NCBI GenBank assembly: GCA_902613805.1
Contig: CACMIV010000003.1
Location: forward strand, 1-64,000
DNA from: an uncultured Pelagibacteraceae bacterium
GTDB lineage: Bacteria; Pseudomonadota; Alphaproteobacteria; Pelagibacterales; AG-422-B15
DNA length: 64,000 bases
Direction of reading: 5' to 3'
Under the pieces are notes generated by a model that saw only the letters and a list, made by a program, of their open reading frames with translations, ran no database searches and was not told where the DNA came from. Position numbers and translations under genes: made by a program. How positions within the stretch are numbered: the stretch's first letter is position 1; each line of letters opens with the position of its first letter. Shown here piece by piece: positions 16,750 to 27,223 of this stretch.

Positions 16750-17451
16750 ATGAATATACAAAATAAACTTCGGATTGCATTGCCAAGTAAAGGTAGATTG
16801 AGAACTGACATGGAGTCTTTGTTTGAAGAAAAAAAAATAATTTTTAGTAATATTGAAAATGATAGAGAGTATATTGCAGCAATAGAGGGTCTTGATAATG
16901 CAATTGTTTATTTCTTAAGCGCTAAAGAAATTACAAATCGACTTGATGAAGGGTCCATTCATGTTGGTTTAACTGGTGACGATTTAGTACAAGAAAAAAT
17001 AAGTAATTATAACCAGAAGGTTTCAAAAAAACTTAAGTTAAATTTTGGTAAAGCGAATTTAGTTGTTGCTATACCAGAAATATGGATTGACGTAATGACA
17101 ATGGCCGACTTAGAAGAAATCTGTCATTTGCACAGAACTAAATTCTCTAAGAGACTTAGAGTTGCAACAAAGTATAAGAATTTGACAAATGAATATTTTT
17201 CAAATTGTGGGGTTGTTGATTATAGGACTGTAGAAAGTGATGGATCAACCGAGAGCGCTCCATTCAATGGCTTTGCAGAAATAATTACTGACATCACATC
17301 ATCAGGTGAAACATTAAGCGCTAATAATTTAAGAGTGCTTGATGATGGACTTATACTAGAGTCGTCTGCAAACATTTTTACTTCAAATGTAGCTGAGTGG
17401 AATACAAATTTAGAAAATACACTCAATTCTTTTATAGATAGAATTTCATAA
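16750..17451 (+). CDS. hisG: ATP phosphoribosyltransferase, short form
   Basis: Catalyses the first step of histidine synthesis from ATP and PRPP. The 233-residue length is the short HisG form, which lacks the C-terminal regulatory ACT-like domain and requires HisZ, encoded just upstream. Visible signatures are RIALPSKGRL at the N terminus, VGLTGDDLV, and the PRPP-site region AEIITDITSSGETL. The coding region ends directly at a strong terminator. Confidence 0.95.
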   Translation: MNIQNKLRIALPSKGRLRTDMESLFEEKKIIFSNIENDREYIAAIEGLDNAIVYFLSAKEITNRLDEGSIHVGLTGDDLVQEKISNYNQKVSKKLKLNFGKANLVVAIPEIWIDVMTMADLEEICHLHRTKFSKRLRVATKYKNLTNEYFSNCGVVDYRTVESDGSTESAPFNGFAEIITDITSSGETLSANNLRVLDDGLILESSANIFTSNVAEWNTNLENTLNSFIDRIS

Positions 17452-17478
17452 AAAAACCCGGCTAGGCCGGGTTTTTTT
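17451..17478. terminator. bidirectional intrinsic terminator between hisG and groL
   Basis: An A-run (17451-17456), stem CCCGGC/GCCGGG (17457-17462 with 17466-17471) with loop TAG, and a seven-T run (17472-17478). The symmetry lets it stop hisG transcription on the plus strand and groESL transcription on the minus strand. The very GC-rich stem stands out in this AT-rich region. Confidence 0.93.
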
Positions 17479-17501
17479 AGATTAGCTTTAATGAGCTCAA
17501 C

Positions 17502-19166
<1,665 letters not shown>

Positions 19167-19173
19167 TTAATAT

Positions 19174-19488
19174 TTATTTTTTCTTTTTTGATTTAGATTT
19201 TGTATCTATAACGCCCATGATGTCAGACTCTTTCATAATACAGAGTTCTTCACCATCAACCTTTACTTCTGTTCCAGACCATTTACCAAAAAGAACGATA
19301 TCGCCAACCTTTAGATCAAGCGGTGTTACTTTACCATCTTCACTTTTAGTTCCATTTCCGACGGCTACAATTTGGCCTTCTTGAGGTTTTTCCTGAGCAG
19401 TGTCTGGTATGATAATACCGCCTGCTGTTTTCTCTTCAGTATCCAGTCTTCTAACGAGTACACGATCGTGTAAAGGTCTAAAATTCAT
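19174..19488 (-). CDS. groS: co-chaperonin GroES
   Basis: The 104-residue lid of the GroEL chamber, slightly longer than usual because of a lysine/serine-rich end (SKSKKKK). Signatures are [23 protein letters not shown] at the N terminus and [11 protein letters not shown]. The ribosome site AGGAG precedes the start. It is the first gene of the groESL operon, with a clear sigma-70-like promoter about 45 bases upstream of its start codon. Confidence 0.98.
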   Translation of the reverse strand: MNFRPLHDRVLVRRLDTEEKTAGGIIIPDTAQEKPQEGQIVAVGNGTKSEDGKVTPLDLKVGDIVLFGKWSGTEVKVDGEELCIMKESDIMGVIDTKSKSKKKK

Positions 19489-19533
19489 GTCTTAATCTCC
19501 TAAATATGTTTGCACAAAGCTTAATTACCTAGG

Positions 19534-19562
19534 CATATAGTGATCTAGAGCAAGTGTGTCAA
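19534..19562 (-). promoter_or_regulatory. near-consensus promoter of groESL
   Basis: Reading the minus strand, TTGACA (19562-19557) is followed after exactly 17 bases by TATATG (19539-19534). Transcription should begin near 19527, leaving a leader of about 38 bases before groES. CCCC precedes the -35 hexamer. No CIRCE inverted repeat (TTAGCACTC-N9-GAGTGCTAA) is present, so HrcA control is not indicated. The heat-shock sigma -10 motif CCCCAT is not at the right place either. Confidence 0.75.
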
Positions 19563-19624
19563 GGGGTGGAAAAAATTTCGATTTTATTGGAATTAGCAAA
19601 AAAACGAGTATTTTCAATAATTTG

Positions 19625-20392
19625 CTATTGTTCTGACTCACCGCCATCAATTACGATGTTTTGACCAGTCATAAAAGATCCAGCTTCAGAAGCCAAATAT
19701 ACTGCAGCACCTGCAATTTCGTCAGGCATTCCTATCCTTTTTAAGGCTGCTTTGGCAGTCATAGATTTTAAAATACTCTCGTTCTCCCATAAAGCTCTGG
19801 CAAAATCAGTTTTTATTAAACCAGGTGAGATACAATTTGCACGAATATTATCTCTTCCATATTCCACTGATATATTTCTTGCCAACTGGGAATCTGCAGC
19901 TTTTGATATAGCATAAGCACCCAACATGCTGTTGCCGCGCAAACCTGCGATCGAGGAAATAATTATAATTGAACCATTTTTCATTTTGATCATATCTGGG
20001 AGCACCTCATTACAGAGCCAAAAATTACTTTGCACGTTTGACTTCATTATTTTTTCAAACGCCTCGTCAGGTATATTATTTGATGGTCCAAAATATGGAT
20101 TGATTGCAGCATTACATACAAGAGTGGAAATATTGCCACAGAAGTCTAACGATTTTTTGTAAAGATTTTTTAATTGCTCTTTGTCCGAAATATTACATGA
20201 AATTGCCGTTGCATGTCCCTCTCCAAATGTATCATTTATCTCTTTAGCGACTGCTTCACATGCATCAAGCTTTCGACTTGTGATAATGACTTTTGCACCA
20301 TGCTCTGCCATTCTGTAGGCTATAGCTTTGCCTATTCCTCTCGAAGATCCTGTGATTATAGCATTTTTATCTTTTAAGTTAAAAAGTGTCAT
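19625..20392 (-). CDS. short-chain dehydrogenase/reductase (SDR)
   Basis: Classical NAD(P)-dependent oxidoreductase of 255 residues. The cofactor motif is TGSSRGIG near residue 15, the structural motif CNAA is present, the active site is IISSIAG followed by YAISK (Tyr-x3-Lys), and SPGLIKTDF comes after. The overall pattern is close to DHRS4-like reductases, but the substrate cannot be deduced. It is transcribed toward the groESL region and is divergent from the HAD gene. Confidence 0.85.
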   Translation of the reverse strand: MTLFNLKDKNAIITGSSRGIGKAIAYRMAEHGAKVIITSRKLDACEAVAKEINDTFGEGHATAISCNISDKEQLKNLYKKSLDFCGNISTLVCNAAINPYFGPSNNIPDEAFEKIMKSNVQSNFWLCNEVLPDMIKMKNGSIIIISSIAGLRGNSMLGAYAISKAADSQLARNISVEYGRDNIRANCISPGLIKTDFARALWENESILKSMTAKAALKRIGMPDEIAGAAVYLASEAGSFMTGQNIVIDGGESEQ

Positions 20393-20456
20393 TTAATAAA
20401 ATATCATAATAATTTATAAGAAGATTATAAATTTATAGGATAATTTCAATATAATT

Positions 20457-21311
20457 ATGGAAATTAAAAAAATCGTAAGCGCTACTGAATTTTCACTTTC
20501 TTATAGAATCATACTTTGTGATCTTTGGGGCGTTATTCATAATGGTGTTGAAGTATTCTCTAATGCAAAATCCTATCTTGAGGCAATGAAGGAAAATAAT
20601 ATCGATGTTTATTTGATTTCTAATGCCCCGAGACCTGAAGCAGTAGTAAGAAATGGATTAATAAATAAACTTAATCTCAATCCCGAATTATTTAAAAAAA
20701 TTTATACTTCAGGCGATACAGGCACACAGTACATAAATTCTAAAGTTCATGGACAATCATATTATCATTTGGGACCAGAAAAAGATTATGATTTGTTAGA
20801 AAATATAAATATTCAAAAAACTAATGACATAGAGACCTCAGAATTTGTTGTCTGCACAGGCTTATATAATGACAACGATGAACACCCAGAGGACTATAAA
20901 AATATTTTTGAGGATTTTCTTAAACAAAATTTAGAAATAGTATGTGTTAATCCAGATGAAATAGTCTATCGGGGTCAGGCACGCATATATTGTGCAGGTG
21001 CTCTTGGAAAATATTACGAAAAACTAGGAGGTAAAGTAACTTACTACGGAAAACCTTATCCAGAAATATATGATTTTGTAATGACTGATTTATTGTCTAA
21101 AGATACAACAAATAAAAACGAAATATTAGCTATAGGCGATAGCCTAAAAACAGATTGCTTAGGGGCACACAACTCGGATTTAGATTTTTTATTTATAAAA
21201 AATGGTATTCATAAAACTGAAATTGCAAATGATGATGATTTAGTGAGAATATCAAAAGCTAATTTACCTGAAACTTGCAAAACTATAATGTATACTGAAA
21301 TTTTAAATTAA
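20457..21311 (+). CDS. HAD-superfamily class IIA hydrolase (TIGR01459-like)
   Basis: Predicted cytoplasmic phosphatase of 284 residues. The nucleophile motif is LCDLWGVIHNG (Asp near residue 22), motif II is LISNAPRP, and the C-terminal GDSLKTDCLGAHNSDLD is the metal-binding motif. This subclass lies directly before ribF in many Alphaproteobacteria, as here (7 bp gap). A flavin- or nucleotide-related substrate is plausible from that context; none is proven. Confidence 0.85.
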   Translation: MEIKKIVSATEFSLSYRIILCDLWGVIHNGVEVFSNAKSYLEAMKENNIDVYLISNAPRPEAVVRNGLINKLNLNPELFKKIYTSGDTGTQYINSKVHGQSYYHLGPEKDYDLLENINIQKTNDIETSEFVVCTGLYNDNDEHPEDYKNIFEDFLKQNLEIVCVNPDEIVYRGQARIYCAGALGKYYEKLGGKVTYYGKPYPEIYDFVMTDLLSKDTTNKNEILAIGDSLKTDCLGAHNSDLDFLFIKNGIHKTEIANDDDLVRISKANLPETCKTIMYTEILN

Positions 21312-21318
21312 TTAAAAA

Positions 21319-22278
21319 ATGAAAGTTTTTAAAAGTTTAAATAGAAGATCATTAAATTATACAAAGAATTCTGTATTAATTATTGGAAATCTTGATGGAG
21401 TTCATAAAGGGCACCAATCAATAATTAATTCAGCAAAAAAAATTGCAAATAAACAAAAAACAAAAATAGGTGTGTTACTTTTTGATCCGCATCCACGGAA
21501 ATATTTTAACAAAAATATTAAAAGTTTCTTATTAACAGAGTTAAACGAACGTCTCGAAATCTTAAAATCTTACGGTATCGATTATGCAATAATAATAAAA
21601 TTTAATAAAAGAATATCCTCTATGACACCTTATGACTTTTGTAAAAAAATATTACTTAGAGGAATATCAATGAAATACATTTTAGTTGGTAAAAATTTTA
21701 AATTTGGTAATAAACGATCAGGCGACTATAAGTTTCTTCTGAATTTTGGTAAAGAAAATCAATTTTACGTAAACCCAGTGAAATTATTAAAAACTTCAAA
21801 TCATCTTTTTAATAAAACAAAGATGAAAATATATTCGTCTACAAATATTAGAAAACTTATTTCAAACGGTAATGTAAGATTGGCAAAAAATTTTTTGGGA
21901 AACAATTTTAGTATAACGTCAAAAGTTATAAAAGGAGATCAACGAGGCCGAAAAATTGGCGTTCCAACTGCTAATCTAAATATAAATGAATACGTCGCAC
22001 CAAAATATGGAGTATATGCTATTGAAGCCTCATTCCTTAAAAATTCAAAGAAAAGAACTCTTAAAGGAATTGCGAATTTTGGTATCAGACCAACATTTCA
22101 TAAGAACACTGAAATTTTGGAAGTTCATCTATTTAGATTTAAATTGAATATTTATAATTCTTTGCTAAAAGTCGACTTTGTTGAATTTATAAGGCATGAA
22201 AAGAAATTTTCAGGAGTAGAGGCCTTAAAAAAACAACTAAAATCAGATATATCTAAAGCACAAAAAATTCTAAATTAA
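21319..22278 (+). CDS. ribF: bifunctional riboflavin kinase / FMN adenylyltransferase
   Basis: Makes FMN and FAD from riboflavin. The N-terminal adenylyltransferase domain shows IGNLDGVHKGHQ with the HxGH nucleotide site, FDPHPRKYF and VGKNFKFGNKRSGD. The C-terminal kinase domain shows GDQRGRKIGVPTANL, YGVYAIEA and GIANFGIRPTF. The length is 319 residues. The coding region is unusually lysine- and AT-rich. It sits 5 bp upstream of ileS. FAD supply matters for the five acyl-CoA dehydrogenases encoded in this window. Confidence 0.95.
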   Translation: MKVFKSLNRRSLNYTKNSVLIIGNLDGVHKGHQSIINSAKKIANKQKTKIGVLLFDPHPRKYFNKNIKSFLLTELNERLEILKSYGIDYAIIIKFNKRISSMTPYDFCKKILLRGISMKYILVGKNFKFGNKRSGDYKFLLNFGKENQFYVNPVKLLKTSNHLFNKTKMKIYSSTNIRKLISNGNVRLAKNFLGNNFSITSKVIKGDQRGRKIGVPTANLNINEYVAPKYGVYAIEASFLKNSKKRTLKGIANFGIRPTFHKNTEILEVHLFRFKLNIYNSLLKVDFVEFIRHEKKFSGVEALKKQLKSDISKAQKILN

Positions 22279-22283
22279 GCAAA

Positions 22284-25097
22284 ATGAACACTAAAAATGA
22301 TAAAATAGACTTTAGTGAAACTCTATTTTTACCAAAGACATCCTTTGCGATGCGTGCTGGCCTGCCCGAGCAAGAGCCAAAAATTCTAGATGGCTGGTCA
22401 AAGGATAATATTTATGAAAAGTTAAGGGAAAAATCAAAAAGTAGAAAAAAATTCGTATTACATGATGGCCCCCCTTACGCCAACGGCCATTTACACATGG
22501 GGCACGCCCTGAATAAAATATTAAAAGACTTTGTTGTAAGATCACAACAAATGCTTGGAAATGATAGTTCTTACATTCCTGGCTGGGATTGTCATGGCTT
22601 GCCAATTGAGTGGAAAATAGAAGAGCAATATAGAGAACAGGGAAAGAATAAAGATGATGTTGATATTATAAAATTCAGAAAAGAATGCAGAGAATTTGCT
22701 GAAAAATGGATTGATATACAAAGAGAAGAATTTATTCGCTTAGGAATAAATGGAGATTGGTACTGTCCCTATACTACAATGTCATATGAGGCAGAGTCTA
22801 TAATTGTAAGAGAATTTTTTAAGTTTCTTGAGAACGAAAGTTTATATCGTGGGTCAAAGCCTGTTATGTGGTCAACTGTTGAAAAGACTGCATTAGCTGA
22901 AGCTGAGATTGAATATAAAGAACATAAATCAACAACTATCTGCGTAAAGTTCCCAGTAAAAGAGAGTTCAGATGCAAATTGTCAAGATGCATCCGTAATT
23001 ATATGGACTACAACTCCATGGACAATTCCAGGAAACCGAGCAATTGCTTACAGTAAATCAATAACGTATTCAATGTTTGAAGTAGTAAGTTTAGGAGAAC
23101 ACAGTACTTTACAAGTTGGAGATAAAATTATAATTGCAGATGAACTTTTAGATAATGTAAAAGTTCAATGCAAAATTAGAGAATTAAAAAAAATATCAGA
23201 AGTAAAAAACTTAGACAAAATTATTTGTAATCACCCTTTTAAAAAATCTGGTTATGATTTTGAGGTAGGAATTTTTGATGCTGATTTTGTTACATTGGAG
23301 CAAGGCACGGGTTTTGTTCACATAGCACCTGGCCATGGAGCTGATGACTATAATTTGGGTATTACAAATGGCATCGAAGTACCTGATACAGTAGACGAAA
23401 ATGGTGAATACTTTCCCCACGTACCATTATTTAATGGTAAAAAGATTTTTAATGAAGATGGATCAGATGCTGATGCAAACGTTGCAGTTATCATTGAGCT
23501 AAAAAAGCATGAAAATTTAGCAGGCAAGGGTTCATTGCGTCATAGCTACCCTCATTCATGGAGATCAAAAGCTCCTGTCATCTTTAGAAATACTCCACAA
23601 TGGTTCATCAGTATGGAAAAAAATCAATTGAGAGAAAAAGCGTTGAACGAAATTGAAAAGGTTAAATGGTATCCAAAACAGGGAAAAAATAGAATTTATT
23701 CAATGATTGAAGAAAGACCTGATTGGGTAGTGTCAAGACAACGGGCATGGGGCGTACCTTTATCTATCTTTTACAATATTAAAACAGGAAAGCCGCTGGT
23801 TGATAAAGAAATAAATGAAAAAATTATTAAACTTTATGAAAAAGAAGGCTCAGATGCGTGGTTTAAATATTCAAAAGAAGAATTATTAGGTTCAAATTAT
23901 AATCCGGAAGAATATAAAAAAGTTAATGATATTTTGGATGTATGGTTTGACTCAGGCTGTACACATGCATTTGTTTTAGATGGAAAAAATGATCAAATCT
24001 GGCCAGCATCTATTTATCTTGAAGGAACAGATCAACACAGAGGTTGGTTTCATTCATCACTGTTAGAATCATGTGGCACAAGAGGAGTTGCGCCTTATGA
24101 GTCCGTTTTAACTCATGGATTCATACTTCATGAAGATGGCCTAAAGATGAGTAAATCATCATCCAATACTGTCTCGCCAGCAGAGGTCATTGAAAAATCA
24201 GGCGCTGACATACTAAGGCTCTGGGTAGCAAGCAGTGATTACTCTGAGGATTTAAAGATCGGGCCTGAAATCATAAAAAGCAACATTGATAGCTATAGAA
24301 GACTCCGCAATACACTTCGTTTTATTTTAGGTAATTTATCAGATTTTGATCAAGACGAGAAAGTATCTACGGATGAACTTGATGAATTAGATTTATATAT
24401 TTTATCAGAATTAGAGAGTTTAAAAAAAGAAGTTATCTCAAACTATAAAATATTTGAGTATCAAAAAGTTTTTTCTGCGATATTTAATTTTTGTACAAAC
24501 GACTTATCATCTTTCTATTTTGATGTAAGAAAAGATACTCTTTATTGTGACTCAAAAAATAACAAAGTAAGAAAATCTACTCGCACTGTTTTAGATATTT
24601 TATTTCACGATTTATTAAGTTTGCTTGCACCAATACTCTGTTTTACCACTGAAGAAGCTTGGCAAAGTCGATTTGGGATTGAAAACAGCATACATGAAAA
24701 AGATTTTCCAAAATTAAATGATACTTTAATAAATAAAAATTTATCAACTAAATGGGAAGTGTATAAAAAATTAAGAAAGGTCATTAACGGAGCAATCGAA
24801 GTGAAGAGAAAAGAAAAAGTTCTTGGATCCAGCCTTGAAGCTTCTGTTAAACTGTACATAACTAAAGATGAAATCGATAGGATTGACCAAAAAGTATTAG
24901 AAAATATTTCAATTATTAGTGAATTAGAAATTGTAAATGACAAGCCTTCAGGTGACAGCTTTATATCTGAAGTAGATAAAAATATCGGAGTGCATGTAAG
25001 TAAAACTGATGGTGAAAAATGTGAACGGTGTTGGAAATATTTTTCTAATTTAAAAGATAATGTTTGCGATAGATGTCAAGAAGTGCTTTGTAAATGA
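22284..25097 (+). CDS. ileS: isoleucyl-tRNA synthetase
   Basis: Class Ia synthetase of 937 residues. The HIGH-type motif is PPYANGHLHMGHALN, the editing (CP1) domain includes WTTTPWTIPGNRA, and the KMSKS motif is LKMSKSSSN. A C-terminal zinc finger CERCW...CDRCQ (last 25 residues) marks the standard bacterial form rather than the mupirocin-resistant one. The stop overlaps the lspA start (ATGA). Confidence 0.98.
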   Translation: MNTKNDKIDFSETLFLPKTSFAMRAGLPEQEPKILDGWSKDNIYEKLREKSKSRKKFVLHDGPPYANGHLHMGHALNKILKDFVVRSQQMLGNDSSYIPGWDCHGLPIEWKIEEQYREQGKNKDDVDIIKFRKECREFAEKWIDIQREEFIRLGINGDWYCPYTTMSYEAESIIVREFFKFLENESLYRGSKPVMWSTVEKTALAEAEIEYKEHKSTTICVKFPVKESSDANCQDASVIIWTTTPWTIPGNRAIAYSKSITYSMFEVVSLGEHSTLQVGDKIIIADELLDNVKVQCKIRELKKISEVKNLDKIICNHPFKKSGYDFEVGIFDADFVTLEQGTGFVHIAPGHGADDYNLGITNGIEVPDTVDENGEYFPHVPLFNGKKIFNEDGSDADANVAVIIELKKHENLAGKGSLRHSYPHSWRSKAPVIFRNTPQWFISMEKNQLREKALNEIEKVKWYPKQGKNRIYSMIEERPDWVVSRQRAWGVPLSIFYNIKTGKPLVDKEINEKIIKLYEKEGSDAWFKYSKEELLGSNYNPEEYKKVNDILDVWFDSGCTHAFVLDGKNDQIWPASIYLEGTDQHRGWFHSSLLESCGTRGVAPYESVLTHGFILHEDGLKMSKSSSNTVSPAEVIEKSGADILRLWVASSDYSEDLKIGPEIIKSNIDSYRRLRNTLRFILGNLSDFDQDEKVSTDELDELDLYILSELESLKKEVISNYKIFEYQKVFSAIFNFCTNDLSSFYFDVRKDTLYCDSKNNKVRKSTRTVLDILFHDLLSLLAPILCFTTEEAWQSRFGIENSIHEKDFPKLNDTLINKNLSTKWEVYKKLRKVINGAIEVKRKEKVLGSSLEASVKLYITKDEIDRIDQKVLENISIISELEIVNDKPSGDSFISEVDKNIGVHVSKTDGEKCERCWKYFSNLKDNVCDRCQEVLCK

Positions 25098-25609
25098 TAC
25101 AAACCATTGGAAGATTTATATTTTTAATACTGGTTATTTTTGCAGCCGATCAACTCTCAAAGTTTTATGTAATCAATGTTTATAACATTGATGTATCAAA
25201 TCTTAGTTCACAATACTTAACATCAATAAATAAATATCTAAATTTTCATTTGATATGGAATAAGGGCTTTGCATTTGGAATATTTCAAAATGAAATTTTG
25301 ATGGTTAATTATATTTATATGTTTGTTATGGCGATAATTGCTATAGCAGTATTTTTTTATGCAATAAGTATTAATAAAAAAATTTATTATTATGGATTTA
25401 GTTTAATTATAGGAGGAGCGCTTGGTAACTTGCTTGACAGATATCAATATTCTGCCGTATTAGACTTTATAGATTTACATTATAGCAATTATCATTGGTA
25501 TGTATTCAATATAGCTGATATAAGTATTACGCTCGGCTGTATTTTGATTATTTTACTTGAGTTGTTCTCAAAAAAAGAAAATGATAAAACCGTTAAAAAT
25601 GATACGTAA
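25094..25609 (+). CDS. lspA: lipoprotein signal peptidase (signal peptidase II)
   Basis: Inner-membrane aspartic protease that cleaves prolipoprotein signal peptides. The 171-residue protein has four hydrophobic segments. NKGFAFGIF, GGALGNLLDR and FNIADISI are the family motifs; the last two carry the catalytic aspartates. It overlaps ileS by 4 bases and the following lipoprotein gene by 11 bases. Confidence 0.95.
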   Translation: MIQTIGRFIFLILVIFAADQLSKFYVINVYNIDVSNLSSQYLTSINKYLNFHLIWNKGFAFGIFQNEILMVNYIYMFVMAIIAIAVFFYAISINKKIYYYGFSLIIGGALGNLLDRYQYSAVLDFIDLHYSNYHWYVFNIADISITLGCILIILLELFSKKENDKTVKNDT

Positions 25610-26213
25610 CTATTTAATTATATTTTTTTTATTAATTTTTGCTGCTTGTACTAACAATACAGTCAGAGATTACACATCATTAAAGCAAAAAGCACTAGAG
25701 ATACCCCCTGATTTTGAATTAACCCCACCAGTTGTTGGTGAAGAGGAAGTAGAGGAGGCCGCGCCTACAGGTGAGTCAGCCGAAGATATTCAAGATATCA
25801 TTACACAAGACTCATCTACCAGCGTGCCTAGTAATGCTGATACATCATCGTTAGACGAATTTATTGATAATAATTTTGGAAACGAGGATCAAAATATAAA
25901 TAATTTAACTTTACCCAATGATCCTCTTGATGAGGGAATTGAAGATTCACTTGTCGAAAGTAATGAATTAGACGTTGTAACAAATGACGAAAGCACTTTA
26001 GATACAACTGATAATATTGGTTTGAGTGAGGAAGAGTTTTTGGAAGGAATATCAAACACAGATGAAATTACAACACTTCCTGAAGAAGATCAGCTTAAAC
26101 CAGAAATAATTGATGAAACAATGTATGATGATGCTCCTAGTTTTGATGAAAACGAAGATCTGAATAATCTTCTTAACAGGGTGGATAACTTACTTAATTC
26201 AGATTCAAATTAA
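25599..26213 (+). CDS. acidic lipoprotein (DUF3035-like N terminus)
   Basis: Predicted outer-membrane or periplasmic lipoprotein. I place the start at 25599, giving MIRNYLIIFFLLIFAACTNN: a short basic end, a hydrophobic core and a lipobox-like FAAC. An in-frame ATG at 25581 is possible. The segment LKQKALEIPPDFELTPP resembles the DUF3035 core, which usually follows lspA in Alphaproteobacteria. The remainder, to residue 204, is low-complexity and very acidic (Asp, Glu, Asn, Ser) and probably disordered. Its overlap with lspA, the enzyme that would process it, fits. Confidence 0.72.
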   Translation: MIRNYLIIFFLLIFAACTNNTVRDYTSLKQKALEIPPDFELTPPVVGEEEVEEAAPTGESAEDIQDIITQDSSTSVPSNADTSSLDEFIDNNFGNEDQNINNLTLPNDPLDEGIEDSLVESNELDVVTNDESTLDTTDNIGLSEEEFLEGISNTDEITTLPEEDQLKPEIIDETMYDDAPSFDENEDLNNLLNRVDNLLNSDSN

Positions 26214-26224
26214 TTATTCTATAA

Positions 26225-27223
26225 ATGTTTAAGTTTTTTAGAGATCCAAAATGGTTTTTATGGGCATACATCGGTTCAGCTATTATCTTATCATCTCTGT
26301 GGGTTCAGGTTCAAATTGATGTAAAAATTAACGAATGGTTTGGTGAGTTTTACGACATGATACAGGAAGCGTTGTCTGCTCCTAACGCCATTACAATTGA
26401 AGAGTATTGGGCAAGCTTATTATCCTTTATAACACTAGCGGGAATGTATGTAGCAGTTGCAGTCCTTGTAAGTTATTTTACTAATCACTTTTTATTTAGA
26501 TGGAGAACTGCCATGGTTGATTGGTATCACTCTGTCTATGATAAAGCGCGTAAGATTGAGGGCGCGTCACAAAGAGTTCAAGAGGATACCATAAAGTTTT
26601 CAAGAATTATGGAGTCTCTTGGTACAAGTTTGATTGAAGCTTTAATGATCCTGGTAGAATTTATGCCAATACTGTTTGGCTTGAGTATTGGAATTCCAAT
26701 ATTTTTCTTTGGTGAATGGGAGTATGGTTTAGTCGTTGGTGCATTATTATGGTCTATAGGAGGAACATTATTTTTAATTGGACTTGGTTTAATTTTAAGG
26801 CTTGTTGGTATTGAATATGATTTACAAAAACAAGAAGCGGCATATAGAAAAATGTTAGTAATTGCTGAAGATGATGGAACAGTAAGACCAAAAACCCTTG
26901 AGGAATTATTTGATGACGTAAGGCAAATTCATTTTTTAAGTTATATAAGATATCTTTATTTCGATATTGGTCGTATCGCATTTTTACAGGCAAATGTTTT
27001 GTCAGCTTATGTATTTTTAGCCCCTGCAATTGTTGCCGGGGTAGTTACTCTTGGCGTCATGCAGCAAATAATAAGGGCATTTGGTAGAGTTGAGGGGTCA
27101 ATGCAATATCTTCTTAAAGCCTGGCCAACAATTATTGAACTCGCAAGTGTTTATAAAAGATTGAGAGAGTTTGAAAGGCAAATAGATCAAGCAACCGTAA
27201 CAGCTGGTCAGGAAGTGCGATGA
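26225..27223 (+). CDS. SbmA/BacA-like peptide transporter
   Basis: Inner-membrane protein with about six hydrophobic segments. Features shared with SbmA/BacA include FTNHFLFRWRTAMVDWYHSVYDKARKIEGASQRVQEDT, LVGIEYDLQKQEAAYRKMLV and RVEGSMQYLLKAWPTIIELASVYKRLREFE. SbmA-type proteins import peptides driven by the proton gradient; BacA affects very-long-chain fatty acid lipids and symbiosis in rhizobia. At 332 residues it is shorter than SbmA (about 400). The C-terminal stop overlaps the pgi start by 4 bases. Confidence 0.8.
   Translation: MFKFFRDPKWFLWAYIGSAIILSSLWVQVQIDVKINEWFGEFYDMIQEALSAPNAITIEEYWASLLSFITLAGMYVAVAVLVSYFTNHFLFRWRTAMVDWYHSVYDKARKIEGASQRVQEDTIKFSRIMESLGTSLIEALMILVEFMPILFGLSIGIPIFFFGEWEYGLVVGALLWSIGGTLFLIGLGLILRLVGIEYDLQKQEAAYRKMLVIAEDDGTVRPKTLEELFDDVRQIHFLSYIRYLYFDIGRIAFLQANVLSAYVFLAPAIVAGVVTLGVMQQIIRAFGRVEGSMQYLLKAWPTIIELASVYKRLREFERQIDQATVTAGQEVR

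Noticed and set aside
19489..19624. CIRCE/HrcA operator upstream of groES
   Set aside because: No TTAGCACTC-N9-GAGTGCTAA element on either strand; only the sigma-70-like promoter is seen.
20450..20459. TATAAT just before the HAD gene as a leaderless promoter
   Set aside because: Only one base separates TATAAT from the ATG, too close for a start site, and no -35 is correctly placed.
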